NCBI GenBank assembly: GCA_014155875.1
Contig: JACEFZ010025811.1
Location: 562,501 to 626,500 of the forward strand
Reading direction: 5' to 3'
Length of the DNA stretch: 64,000 bases
Source of the DNA: Cepaea nemoralis
Lineage: Eukaryota; Mollusca; Gastropoda; Stylommatophora; Helicidae
Both the position numbers and the translations under genes were made by a program. Positions 22,601 through 36,300 of the stretch are shown here, piece by piece (the stretch's first letter is position 1; the number at the start of each line of letters is the position of its first letter). The notes beneath the pieces are model-generated. The model saw only the letters and a list, made by a program, of their open reading frames with translations. It did not search any database and was not told the DNA's origin.

Positions 22601-25600
22601 CACCCGCAAACCTATCTGCTCGCTCGTTTCCTCTAACACCCGCGACCCTTGGCACAAATATGAAACATATTTAAATGATCTCTTCAAAGATTCAAACCAT
22701 TTCCGCCTAGCCCAGCACCTTATGATCCTTCTTAGCATATTCATGGAGTCACTGAGAAAGCAGGCAGGGGTTAACATCTGTGTCTCCAGCCACGCTATAG
22801 TCTTTCTTGCTGCCAAGACCTCCTTGGATAAACTGCTCATTTTACAGTCTACACTTTTATGATTTGAAACATGACCGTTAATATAAATGGACGAAACATT
22901 ATTTGTTAAGAACTCTGGCACAACAAACAAGTTAAAGTAACATGTATGACAACACGATCTTTCCCGTGGCAGCATACACTTTCATTAAGAACAGAATAAA
23001 TGCTGCAGTAAAACAATCGTGAACAGCAAACAAAACCAAAAATTGTCTTAAAAAAGTTAGTTGCATATCCTTTACAGGACGTCCCAGTCAACCCTAGCAT
23101 GTTTGGGCTGTTTATGATCTCTTGGCAAAGTTTCAGTAGTCATTTGCTTTCATTGTTTACTATTTGTTGGTCTTCAAATATAAACTTTTTTCCCCCAGAA
23201 AATGTGAATAAAAATGTTTTTGAAGTATAAAGCAAAATATTGCAATCTGATCACGCAGCCAAAAAAAAAAAAAAGTATAAATAATGACAAGTAAACTATA
23301 TTACATATTCTTTATGTTTGTGAATGACCGCTACATGTTTTAACTGATTCAATGTCAAACAGAAAGTAAGTTTGGACCAAACATTGCACACAATCAAATG
23401 AAGAAGTATTATAATGTAAATCTCTTTCACCGAGCAGTAAAATTGGGGAGAAAACCACGAAACAAAACATACATGATAACCCTAGTGAGGCGATATAATA
23501 TAATGTCACTTTGTCCAAAGGGTAGGTTACATCGTCACTAAATCAGTTAATCATCCACGAAGTACATAGATATAAAGGGACAGCCACACTATTTCACCAC
23601 TATGGAAAGTGTTTTCACTTACAGGTTCTGAGCTCCTTAATGTGTTGATCAGTTCTGTTAGTCTGTCAGAAAAACCGGGCGCAAAGGCAGACGGATCTAT
23701 TGCGATGTAGCACTGACCCTGATTAACAAAATGAGAACAATCCTGTTATACTTAGCTTTTGAGTATCATTCCATTCTTTTACACCACTGTCTGTCTTCAG
23801 TATGCGTTTGTGAAAGGTTTGTTTCCTTTAGCATTCTCTCCCTAAGATAATATGTTTTACCCGTGGGTAGGTTTTCTTTCATAACAATTTTTCCAGGGTA
23901 TAGGCTTTACGGCCTACTCTTTTGCCATTTCCAACTGTTTTGGGATATTTTACACGCACAGCTTGCACACATGACCCCCTGTTTCTTTTTGTCCTTAACT
24001 GGGAAGGTTAAGCTTCATGTCTCACTACTCAAGAATCACCCCGAGGAGGCTGCGTGGTCTCGAGGTATGGTGTCCGCCTCGAGTGCTGGAGGTCCCGGGT
24101 TCAAGCCCCGGTGAGGACCGGGATTTTTTTCACGTGGACTTCTAGTAATAACATTTCCCCTGCTCTCTGGGTAGTGAGATCGGACGCCCGTGTGTATTGT
24201 TGCGCACGTAAAAAATCCCCTGGCAGTTGGAAATCGAAAAAGAGTAGCCTAACGGCGTTGCCTGGGCAAAATTTCGAGTTAAAAATCTACCCAAAGTATT
24301 TCAGGATCCTCACCGGTGCTACGGATTTCGTGCACTGAGCTGAGTTTCTCAAGACCCAGGTTTGAGTTAGAAGGAGAACGGAGCATTTATGGGTTACACC
24401 CGTGTGTCGTGATATAGATCTACCGACTAAACTAACTAAACAAACTAAACTGAATCACCGGTCCTTGAATACATTTCCAGCCTATTTTGGGATATGAACC
24501 AGGTACAGTTTGAGCCTGAGGAGAACACAGTAACCGCTTAGCTACGCCTCCCCCCTCGCCCCCCCCCCCACCACCTTACATCATTCAGTTAAGTTTGGAT
24601 TATCATCCTGCACTGCGATAATTCTGTGTTGAATGATAAGCAAACTGTGAGCTGGAGCTGCCGCTGTTTCCGGGTAACTTCTTTGATCAAGGGAGCCTGG
24701 CGGTGTAGTGGTTGGGACGCTTGTCTGACGGCCCAGCACCGATATATTCAAATCTCCATCGAGGCAGGGATTTAAAAAATGACTTGGGGGTCCAAGGTCA
24801 TACGATATAAAATGGGCACCTGGAAATGTTTGGGGAAGTAAAAGCTTTCGGCGTGATATTGACGTCATCGCCCAGTAAGTGCCACTTGGTTTATAAAATA
24901 CGGAGCTAGCACAATATATCCATTACTCCTAATTGCCTCGAAAAGAGTCAAATAATTAATTGAACATGTTAAGTACCTTTACGTATTAATATACCCACGA
25001 ATCTGTTTAACATAACTGCTGGTTTAACTTATTTATTTTATTAAAAAAGTATTATCACATAAATAATAAAAAGAATGCGCACATACTCAGGCGCACACAT
25101 CCACTCAGGCGCACACATCTACGCTGTCGTGATTTCCCAAACCACTGTTTTATAAACTAAAGATAGGAGATGATGATTAATGCAAATGTCGAATGATACA
25201 ATGACAGTTAAACATTTATTGCACGAGTGTTCAATATATGCAGAAGAGATACATCTATTTTGGCATAGACCCGCTCCATTTGAAGACAAACCCTGTGAGC
25301 ATGTCAACAAGTTCAAGTTAACTGCTGCTTATTTTTTGGATGAATTTTAGTAGAAGATTTACTAAACTAACATCAGCAGAACTAACATAGTTCGATAGAA
25401 GTGAATGGCACACAACAAAGGGTGATATGGTTAAAACTGACCAGGTTAGCTTCCCTGTCTGTAGTCTTCCATCTCCTGACGTTGCTGCCGAAGTTTGCAC
25501 CTGCCAAAATTCCACAAAATACCTCCACCATCATGGCAAGACCATATCCTTTATAACCACCTAGGAAAAGAGAGGCATCAAGAATTAAATACATCACACA

Positions 25601-28600
25601 TACAAAAACACACATATGCACACACACATACAAGATGTGTGTGTGTGTGGGGGGGGGGGGGGAGATATGAAAGGAGCGGAATGAGATAACAAAGGATAGA
25701 AGGGCGTGACACTCCAAATGAGGGATTCAGGAGAGAAGAATAAGAAGAAGAAGAAGAAGAAGAAGAAGAATAAGAGGAAGAATAATAGGAGATGGAAGAA
25801 GAAAGAGGAGAAAGAAGCTGAGGGAAAAATAGTCGGAGGAAAATGAAGAGGAGGAGGACAGGGGGGTTAAAGTAAAAGATGAGACACGGTGGGTAATGTA
25901 ACAGCTGAGTGTGTGTATGTGTGTGTGGGGAGGGGGAAATGGTGAGTAAATGTTGAGTGAAAGGTTGTGAAGCTCAGCGAGTTTAGCGGTTGTACAATTT
26001 GACATGGTCATTATTGTGATCCGGGATAGGATTGCTTGAATGTATAACGGTCATAACTGGACATTTGTAATGTGAACTTGAATTAATAAAACTGCATGTC
26101 GAAGGCATTTTCTAGGTGTAAAACATGTGAAGACTCAGCCACTTATCAAATAGTTCACATTGTATTTGATATTATCACGTCATTTCTCCTGGGTTTACCC
26201 TAATATTATTTTTATGTTACGGAGATCAAACCTCTTCTGCAGACAATGATAATTATCTGCCCTTGCGGTGTAGTATGTTCTCTTTAACGATGTTAAATAT
26301 TCTCTAGACCCCGCCAACGCGTTTGTGGCTTTCCCCAGTTAAACTTGCCGCTACAATTAATCGCCCTACACTCGGCAGTGCTTGCCTCCACGACTAACCA
26401 ACTAAACCGTTGTCGCCAGTGAATGTACGTCATATCATGAATATTCGTCATATTCACTGTTCATATCAGTGCGTAACTGTGTCTGCAGTGTAAGTCTATA
26501 TTAGTTTTATGTTCGGACCGTCCAACAACTTATAAAAGCATATAATGTAAGGAGTAGCTAATAAACATACTATAATTTGCTTGGCTGAAAATGTATCAAT
26601 AAACGCATAATTATGGACATACCATTATGATTGTGTACAACATATGGAAATACCTACTGCATTCTTCAGTCCCTCCTAGAGGCATCAGACCTGTTGCTTC
26701 TGCAGGATTCTTAGTTGCCTATGAATGTGAAGAATACAGTTGGTCTTACTTTAAATTTATTCAGATCTTACTTTCAAATCGCAAATCTTTCTTTCGGAGT
26801 AAAATTACTTTAAACACAAGCATAATAAACTTGCATTGAAACACAGAAGGCATAAACAATATGTTGCACGATTTATTGCCTGGCATGTTTTGCTGCATCT
26901 CGCCAGGTCCATGCTAGTTATATATCATATGAAGATAATAAATGAATAATACTTCAGCTGAAACAATTAAAACACATAGTCACAGGCATTGTTCGAATGT
27001 GGAACATCTGTTATCTCTCACGGTAATTTCAAATTTAGAACGGACTCTTTCTGTTTGCACAAACCTGACCGGAAAACCTAATTGCTAACGTCTCACAATA
27101 TTTGAGCAATCGTTTATTGTTCGTTGAATAAATATACAAAACACTGTTTCTCTGTTCAAGCTATGGCTGTATTTTCTTAGATATTGAGAAATCGACGACA
27201 ACTTTTAATAGTTTTCTTAGGTATTCTTCATTTACTCATTTCATATAGTATATATATAACTCTGCAGAATGCACCTGACGAGATGTAGCGAAATATGCCA
27301 GGCAATAAATCGTGCAACAGATTGTTTGTGGCTTCTGTGATAAAATTCACTAAGGGGATACATTGTTTTAAACTTACATTTCTTGTGTATGTAAACATTC
27401 TTCTTAGAGTGCCTTGACAGCAGCGGTAGCGCGCTAGCTAGCACAGTGGTCCAGGGTTCGACTGGGTAGTGCTGGACTGAATTTTGCGTGTGGATTAGCT
27501 TTCCCTATTAACAGTTTCCCTCGCCGTCAGGCGAACCCACTCCGACTTTAGAGGTACTTGTAATTTACATCCCCAAGTCAAGGACGATATGTAATATTTT
27601 AGTTCAGAGTTCACCGTTTTGAAGTGGTCAAGCAGTCTGCCTCGCGCTTCGAAGGTTGTGGTTTCGATTCCGGGCTACGTCTTTGGGTTCACGCGTGCAT
27701 TTTTCTCGGAGACTCCATGGGGTCGTCGCTGGAGCTACGGAGTTCGTGATGTGTACGACGCTTTTGGAAAGAGATCGAGCCATATGGGATAAAACCTGGT
27801 GTAATAAAGTCGATCCTCTCGACTTTTAAGAGTTAAACATTTTTTTTTCCAACTGTCCTGTGTAGGGGTTGAACCCCTTACCTTGGCGTCAGCATACCGG
27901 GTGTTTAAGAAAACGCGCTCTCCATTCGGCCATGCTGACCTATCCCACGATATTAAAGCAGGTGGAGTGACATTGACCACATCACCCATCGAATGATAAT
28001 TAGTCGAACACAATGGGGATCGCACCATATACCCGATAAGCCTCATGGTGTAAAATTAGATCCTGGGCCCCGGGAAGGTTAACCCGGTCAACAAATGCCC
28101 GCAGAAGTCGGATGTGTCGGCCTAACGGCGCAAGAACGCAGCTCTGCTGTAAACAGGCACAACGCAGTCACATCCGAAAAAAAAAATCCGGATGAACGAA
28201 GAAGAAGAAGAAGAAGATCCTGGGCGATGTTCATATTTGTACTTATTAATAAAAATATCAGCTGATATAGAAATCGTGATTGAAATGTATTGGTGTTACC
28301 TTTTCTTTGGAGTAAACTAGACAGGCCGACAGATGGGTCATACTGCATGGGCAACACATCGTCTCTACAATTCAGCCAAGGCTTTATGTTATGGACAAGT
28401 ATACCTCAATCCCTGGTCCCCACTATGGGTTGTAGTTATTATGTCTTTTCGAAGTACAGTGTAACAAACTATCGTCTGTCAAGACACACGGCAAGGTGCC
28501 AGTATATAGACATTATCATTATCAACAACGTACCTTCCCTGAACTGTCACAGCCCCAGCCCAGAGGAATCTCTAGTCCTTTTCTTTCGTTCAGCTCTAAC

Positions 28601-30265
28601 TGAAAATTGATGACAGAAATTAATGCCATACTTGTAAACAAATGTTTGTGCTTTAACAACAGCATCTATATCATTACGTTACGCTTGACAATGGTATCAG
28701 TACGGTAGGACACAGGTTCTACACCAGCTATCGTCGTTCGCTAAGGGAGGGAGTGCCTGGCCACCTATTCTCCTGTGCACACACAGATATTCATACAAAA
28801 CTGTGATGTTCCCATCACTTCACATGCCAACAGCAAGTTCCTGCTACAGGAATTTTTCTTGTGTATTTTATCTGCACCAGTGGTTCTCAACCGGTGGGGA
28901 CACCCTCCCCACACCCTAGTGGGAAGTTTAGGGTTTCCAGGGGGGGGGGGAATGAAGATTATTTCCAGATCGCATTCAGAACCAGTTACTTGATATCGTT
29001 TTCCCCTCAAAATTTTACGGTTCTGTACTTCCCGCCCTAATGAAATTCATTTTATAACGTTAAGTAGACCCGCAAATCACGTTTTATGTAGATGTCTAGA
29101 CCTGTTCTAGTATGTGTTGTTAAATTTAGCTTCCATTTTTATGTATACCGTGTAAGGGTGGGGCTGTTTATAGGGAGGAAATTCGAAAAAGGGGGGGGGG
29201 GGGTGACGTTCTGAACATAAGGTAGAGGGGGCATGGACCAAGAAAGGTTGAGAACCACTGATCTACATCATTGCTCAGGTCTGCTGGGAGAAGTTTTACC
29301 TAGGCTGAAGAATAAAAGCAGCTTGCCTAAAAAATTGCAAAGTACAAGCTAGGGTGTTTTTGTGGATACAGTTTCAGCCCTACTAGAATCAAACCCTTTA
29401 AGATAACACCCCAGCCCCCTCCTTAATTGACGACCTAGTCGTTGCAGTCCCGAAAAGGATTGCATCTGTCAGGGTCCGGTTGGTGTAGAACCTTTACTCC
29501 CGACCCGCTTCCAGTGCACCATCACTACGGATGCTGCTGAGTTGTCCTTCCCGTCTCCGATCTCAGAAACCAGCCGAGTGAGCGAGACAGGCACTAGAAC
29601 TTCACATCTATCGCGTGGGTTGCTAGAACATAACCATGTCATGATTCAGCACAGCACATACCGGCTGGCCGAGACGAGGACTAGACTGATCATGTTTCTC
29701 CGTGGGGTCTAGGTATTTCATTGTCAACAAACTCCAACCAAATGCACACAGGGAAAAAAACAATGTTTTAAAAAGTGATCCCGAGAAATTACACAACTTT
29801 ATTTATACCATTTTATTTCAATTATGCTCTATGGCGAAGGTGTTACGGACGCAGTTCGTAATCCCGCGTACCTGCTGCGGGCGATTTGGCAGCAGACCGC
29901 CTTGCGTTGATTTTTTACGAAATGGTATGGGTGTCGGTCGTTCAGAAAGCAATGGCAAACTACTGAACGTAAACTTGCCAAGAGATCACAACTGCAAAAA
30001 ATGCTGGTGTTGACTGCGACGTCCTGTAAAGGATATGCAAGTAACGTTTATTTCAATGATAGTTTGTAATTTTTAAAAATCAGCAACCGGGTCTCAAAAT
30101 GGAAATAAAGCATATTAACACCATAGACCGGTTGAGCATGTCGCAAAAGATGGTTTAAGAGAGTTGATCTGAGACTGACTGTCTCACATCGTAGAAATAA
30201 TCTGCCAGCATCCAATCAACCATGAACTGGCCTAGAAAGAGCCTGGCATGCGTGGATGATGGCTT

Positions 30266-30357
<92 letters not shown>

Positions 30358-33300
30358 ATAATATGGGGAAGGCATGAAGGCATCTGAAAGGGATAGCAAA
30401 TTCATATCGAAGTCTTAGCTCGAGTTGGTCGAGGGTTTATGCTCCATTTGGGAGAAGAAAATGTAAAAGATCAGGAGGCAGCAGAATGCACAATGAAGGC
30501 TCAAGGCACAAACTGTCGGGTATCTATTACCGCCAGTCTTTACCTAGAGATGGCCCGGGATTATTGTGGTGAGTTAAAGAATATCGCGTGACCATCAATG
30601 GTATTTAGCTAGAGCTTGTCAGAGAATGATCTTTCTTTAGCTTGTCATAGAATTATCTTTCTATAGCTTGTAAGAGAGTTATCTTTCTATTGCTTGTCAG
30701 AGAATTATCTTCGTATAGCTTGTCAGAGAATTATATATCTATAGCTCCTCCGAAGTCGGAGAGTGTCTGCCTGTACGGCGAGGAACCCCCAGTCTGCACA
30801 CCAATAAGCCAGACATGGGACAACGGATACTCACGCAAACCTCAGGTCCTGTATGACATCACACTGATGTTTGACAACAGGATGCCTTCATCCGACATAC
30901 AGGACTTCGCGTACATACAGGACTTCGCGTTGGAGCTCAAGCCAACAAACACAAGCAAGCATCTATCTATAGCTTGTCAGAGAAGTATCTTTCTATAGCG
31001 TGTTAGAGAATTATCTTTTACTAGCTTGCCAGAGAATTATCTATCTGTAGCTTGTCAGAGAATTAGTTTTCTATATTTTGTCTTGTTTTTCATTTTCCAA
31101 TACAATCAGTTAGCTAGTCTTTCCTCTTGAGCCTAAGTTGGCGCATAGGGCAGAAGTCATGGCTCTCCATGTCTGGCGGTTCGCTGCTACCTGTTGTAGA
31201 TAATACAATTAGTAATATTTTATATTCCCATAAATGATACCATATGTAGACCAGTACCTTTCCTAGAGCCACGGCTGTGGTAGCCATGTCTAGCACAAAA
31301 CTGTCCCCATTGTTGGCTGCAGCTGCACACGACAACGGGTTGGTGCCTAAAATTGGCTGCAAGTAAAATAGACAATTCGTAAAACTACATTCCAGGCTCC
31401 ATATAAAACATATCAATGAAAATATGGCGAAGCTGCTAATTTTCATAGCTAGGTTTAAATTTCGAAAGGCATACCAGAAATGGGGAGCCTGGTTAGCGTA
31501 GTGACTAGACACTCGAATGCTGGGCCGGTGTTCATGGGTTCGATCTGCGTCTAAGCGAGTTGAATTTAAAAAAAAAAAAATGAATTGGGCTCCCAGTTTG
31601 AGCCTTCTAAACTAAATTTGTGTTAATGTTTTGGAAGGTGAAGGGGACTGGCAGGACACTGAACACAACACTAATCCAGTACCGATAGGTCTATACAAAT
31701 ATGAGTCTAGCACCATATGATCAATGCGCCTTAAGACCTGTAAAAGCTTTACTCCTCATTTACTATTCCACCAAGGCTTTCTTACCCCCACACATAGAAT
31801 GAGGATTTACGGCATGGTGTCCAGCTGCCTGTACAACACACCAGAACTTAGAGAAGGTGGAAACTCAGACACTCACAAGCAGGTCCGCTTGGCCGAATGG
31901 ATAAGAACGCGTGTTCTTAAACAACCGGTGTGCTTATGCCGATGTAAGGGGTTGAACCCCTACACCGGACAGCTGGACTAAAATGTTGACCCGTCGTCCT
32001 TGACTTGGGGACATAAATTACAAGTACCTCTGAAGTCGTAGTGGGTTCGCCCGATGGCGAGGGATACTGTTAATAGGGAAAGCTAACTCACATGCAAAAT
32101 TCAGTCCATCAATACTATAAATAGTGTATATGAACTACGCTTGAGTTCAAAGCGAGCGAGCGCCAAACAAAAAATAAAAAAAGAAACTCAGAATTACCAC
32201 AGGAGCAATAAGTCCACATCAATGGCAAACTGGAACGGCAATGGGAGCAATACATAAAACTAAACTACCGAAGAGATATTAAAGGGATTATTCAAGGAGA
32301 AAAATATATCTGTACCAACCATCATTCAGTGAAAGAAAGATTCAAAACAACGTATTCCCTTAGGGAGTTTAGATAAAGAAATCATAAACAATAGGGTGGT
32401 GCACAATTTGTTGCCTGGCATAATTCGCTACAACTCTTTAGGTACATATTGCAGTAACATAGCTTGTGAAGTGAATAGATCAATCAAATTTTGGGCTGAA
32501 ATAATCAGTGAAGAAAGATTCAAACATCTGTCGGAGGAATGCCTGAAAAAGCGTAGCTTACATTTGTACATCAAGCACAATGTTGTGTAATGTCTCCTGA
32601 TTTATTCTCATTGTTCAGTGAACATATAATGAGATCTACAGAAAATATGTTAGGGATCCTGGTTGGTGGACATAATATAAATAATTTACGTTATGCTGAT
32701 GACACCATCTTGATAGCAACAAGTCAGACGGAACTCCAGGAAATTATAGATGCAGTGGTTATAGAGAGTGAACAAATGGGCCTTAGTTTGAATAATAGAA
32801 AGACAGAAGACATGGTGATATCAAAGAAACAAAGTGTGCCTAAATGTGCTATTAAAGTAAATGACGTTACTTTGGGGCAAGTGCAGAAATTCATATATCT
32901 AGGCACATGGGTAACATCATATGGAAGATGCATCACTGAGATAAAGAACAGAATAGGACACGCAAAAATTGCGTTCTATCAAATGAAGAAAGTTTTGTGC
33001 AATAAGTCATTGTCCTTGAAAGTTAGAAAGAGAGTTCTAGCATGTTACATAGAACCAATATTAAAATACGGCTGCAAATCCTGGATAATGAGGTGAAAAC
33101 ATCCACGGGAGCATTGTAGAAGAATGCTGAAAATTAATTATACAGCCAAAAATTAGCAATCTGGACATTTTGAGGGAAGCTAAGTAGCAAATAAAACAAT
33201 CGCAAACATCAGAAAGAGGCAGTAATCATTATTTGGACACTTTATGAGAAGACAAAAACTGGAACATGTCGTGACAACCGAAATATTAGCGGAAAGAGGG

Positions 33301-36300
33301 ATAGAGGAAGACAGCGGGAGAAGCTTCTTGACAGTCTAGTGTCAAGCCATGGAGGGAAGTCAACACACCATGCTGTCGGAGATCGCGATTTGTGGAGAGG
33401 CATGATCGCCCACGCCAGCCGGCAAGGAAATGGATGATGATGATGATGATACACCAACCCAACAACCACGCAGTGATCCCAGAATTACCAGATCACAGTT
33501 GCCCCGTTAACATCAGTACCAGAACAGAATCATTGGATAAAAAAGACAGGTCTACAATATATGATTAAAACACAAGTAAACGATGTATAACTACAACTAA
33601 TAAATTACAAACTTTCATTAATTGGTGCTTGCGCAAAATAGAAGGTCCAATATGATATGACGGAGTGAAAAATGAGGAGCTCATGGAGAAAACTAGACAA
33701 AACCGGTGAATCAAGAGATGAACAAAATTTTCTGGCGCTGTAAAGACAAACACTGAGAAAACCTGAAAACATTTTAACTAGAAAGGCGTTAATCTCGAAT
33801 CTAAAGAGCAAAAGAAATAGAAGACCTAAAACACACGGAGAGGAGAAGTAGAGAGAGAGAGAAATGAAAAATATAGCGAAGTCATGGACGGGTATGCATG
33901 GGTTGGTGGAGGAAAGAATAGCTTGATGTGGGTTATTTGAGAAAAGAATGGCTTGGTGTGGGTTGGTGGAGGAAAGAATAGCTTGATGTGGGTTATTTGA
34001 GAAAAGAATGGCTTGGTGTGGGTTGGCTGAGGAAAGAATAGCTTGATGTGGGTTATTTGAGAAAAGAATGGCTTGGTGTGGGTTGGTGGAGGAAAGAATA
34101 GCTTGATGTGGGTTATTTGAGAAAAGAATGGCTTGGTGTGGGTTGGCTGAGGAAAGAATAGCTTGATGTGGGTTATTTGAGAAAAGAATGGCTTGGTGTG
34201 GGTTGGTGGAGGAAAGAATAGCTTGATGTGGGTTATTTGAGAAAAGAATGGCTTGGTGTGGGTTGGCTGAGGAAAGAATAGCTTGATGTGGGTTATTTGA
34301 GAAAAGAATGGCTTGGTGTGGGTTGGCTGAGGAAAGAATAGCTTGATGTGGGTTATTTGAGAAAAGAATGGCTTGGTGTGGGTTGGCTGAGGAAAGAATA
34401 GCTTGATGTGGGTTATTTGAGAAAAGAATGGCTTGGTGTGGGTTGGCTGAGGAAAGAATAGCTTGATGTGGGTTATTTGAGAAAAGAATGGCTTGGTGTG
34501 GGTTGGCTGAGGAAAGAATAGCTTGATGTGGGTTATTTGAGAAAAGAATGGCTTGGTGTGGGTTGGCTGAGGAAAGAATAGCTTGATGTGGGTTATTTGA
34601 GAAAAGAATGGCTTGGTGTGGGTTGGCTGAGGAAAGAATAGCTTGGTGTTGCTTGTTTGAGGGGCTATTCCGCAATGCGGGTAAATGGTGAAAGGAGACG
34701 AAATACGAAGATTTGATATATACAGTAAAAGACTAGAAAATCACATAAGAACAGGAAGACGATGATTTGTTGTATGCGGTCAAAGACTATAAAATGCCAT
34801 AAGAACAGAAAGACGAAGACTTGGTATACACAGTTAAAGACTAGAAAATGACATAAGAACACAAAGACCAAGAATTGACATACACAGTTAAAGACTAGAA
34901 AATGACATAAGAACAGCGATTCTTGCCTTCATTATGATACATATCCAAGCGAATGATGAATGTCCTAATATACAGATGGATCAGCACAGAATACTACGAT
35001 AAATACAGGGACTTGTGTATAAGTACGAGGGGAAGTCAATAAGTAAGTCACAAATGGCTGTAGAAAAATAATTAAATATGATAACAACTTGAAACCAGTT
35101 TATTTTTATACATACATTGTCCCTTTATTTCTCAACATAATTTCCACCAACATTGATGCACTTATCCCATCGTTTTATCAGTCCTCCCAAACCGGCTGCA
35201 TAGAACTGCGTGCTCTGTTTTCTAAACCACGTTTTCACTTCACATTCAACTTCGGCGTCATTCGCGAAATGTCTCCCACCAAGGTGGGTTTTCAGTGTTT
35301 ATGCTGACAAATGTTTGTCCCGTAAAGCGGTGCATAGCTGGGTAGAAAAAGTTACGAGGGCTAGTCAATAAGTAAGTCACACAGTTCTGTGGGATGCCAG
35401 GTAAATGAAAACAGAACACGCAGTTCTATGCAGCCAGTTTGGGTGGACTGATAAAATGATGGGATAAGTGCATCAATGTTGGCGGAAATTATGTTGAGAA
35501 ATAAAGGGACAATGTATGTATAAAAATAAACTGGTTTCAAGTTGTAATCATATTTAGTTAATTGCCTACAGTCATTTGTGACTTACTTATTAACTTACCC
35601 TCGTAGACCGCCCATCACAACCCGGCGATAAACAGACACAGCGCGGCCACTATCAAAGACTGGATGATCGAAGAACAGGAAGCAGTAGTAGATGACCGAT
35701 TATGACAGTTCTGGAACCATCTTATTATATATGTATACATACGGGGAGCCGCGGTAGTACAGTGGCTAGCACGCTTGCATGCCAGCTTGCTGGTCTTGTG
35801 TTCGAATCCCCATCCAGGTGGATGTTCTTGAAATTGACAAGCCCCACTTCCAACCCCCAAAAAGTAAGTCATACAAATTAATTACAAATCTACATTTAAA
35901 ATATAATTCTCAAGATACATACTGTTTTACCTTGTTATACGCGTGTACTATGAATAGGCAAAACAAAGACACCTTAAAAGAAATGAAGTCACTACCGATC
36001 TAAATATAAAATATCATTCTCAAGTTAATATAATATAGCCTTTATCTCCTATGGACACCTATTACTGGCCTAGCAAGCCAGCAGGGAATTTATTTCATCT
36101 TAAAGAATACTGCTCATGAAAATATGGAAGAAATTGAAGGAAAGGCGCTAGTCACAGGCAATAGAACTCCAGTTTGTCCTCCCCACGACTCATAATGGCA
36201 TTAGTGGAAGCCAACAGCAATAACAACTTCCTATGGACAACAATGCCTTTAAAATTACTATCCAAAATGTGGCGGCTCGGTCAGAAGATTATTAATCTGA

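Noticed and set aside
22455..22862. 135-codon + strand open frame
   Set aside because: Shadow of the RNase H remnant on the minus strand, which has recognisable motifs.
24045..24120. Functional tRNA gene from good A and B boxes
   Set aside because: Acceptor-stem ends do not pair convincingly and it continues into a SINE body.
31880..31975. tRNA-Leu/Ser gene
   Set aside because: It is the head of SINE-B: flanked by a target duplication, fused to the SINE body, with a mutated cloverleaf and many copies.
33605..34675. 356-codon minus-strand open frame with a 20-residue repeat
   Set aside because: The 60-bp period is a multiple of three, so the frame stays open automatically. The C-terminal part is the reversed tail of a retroelement, and there is no splice context or family.
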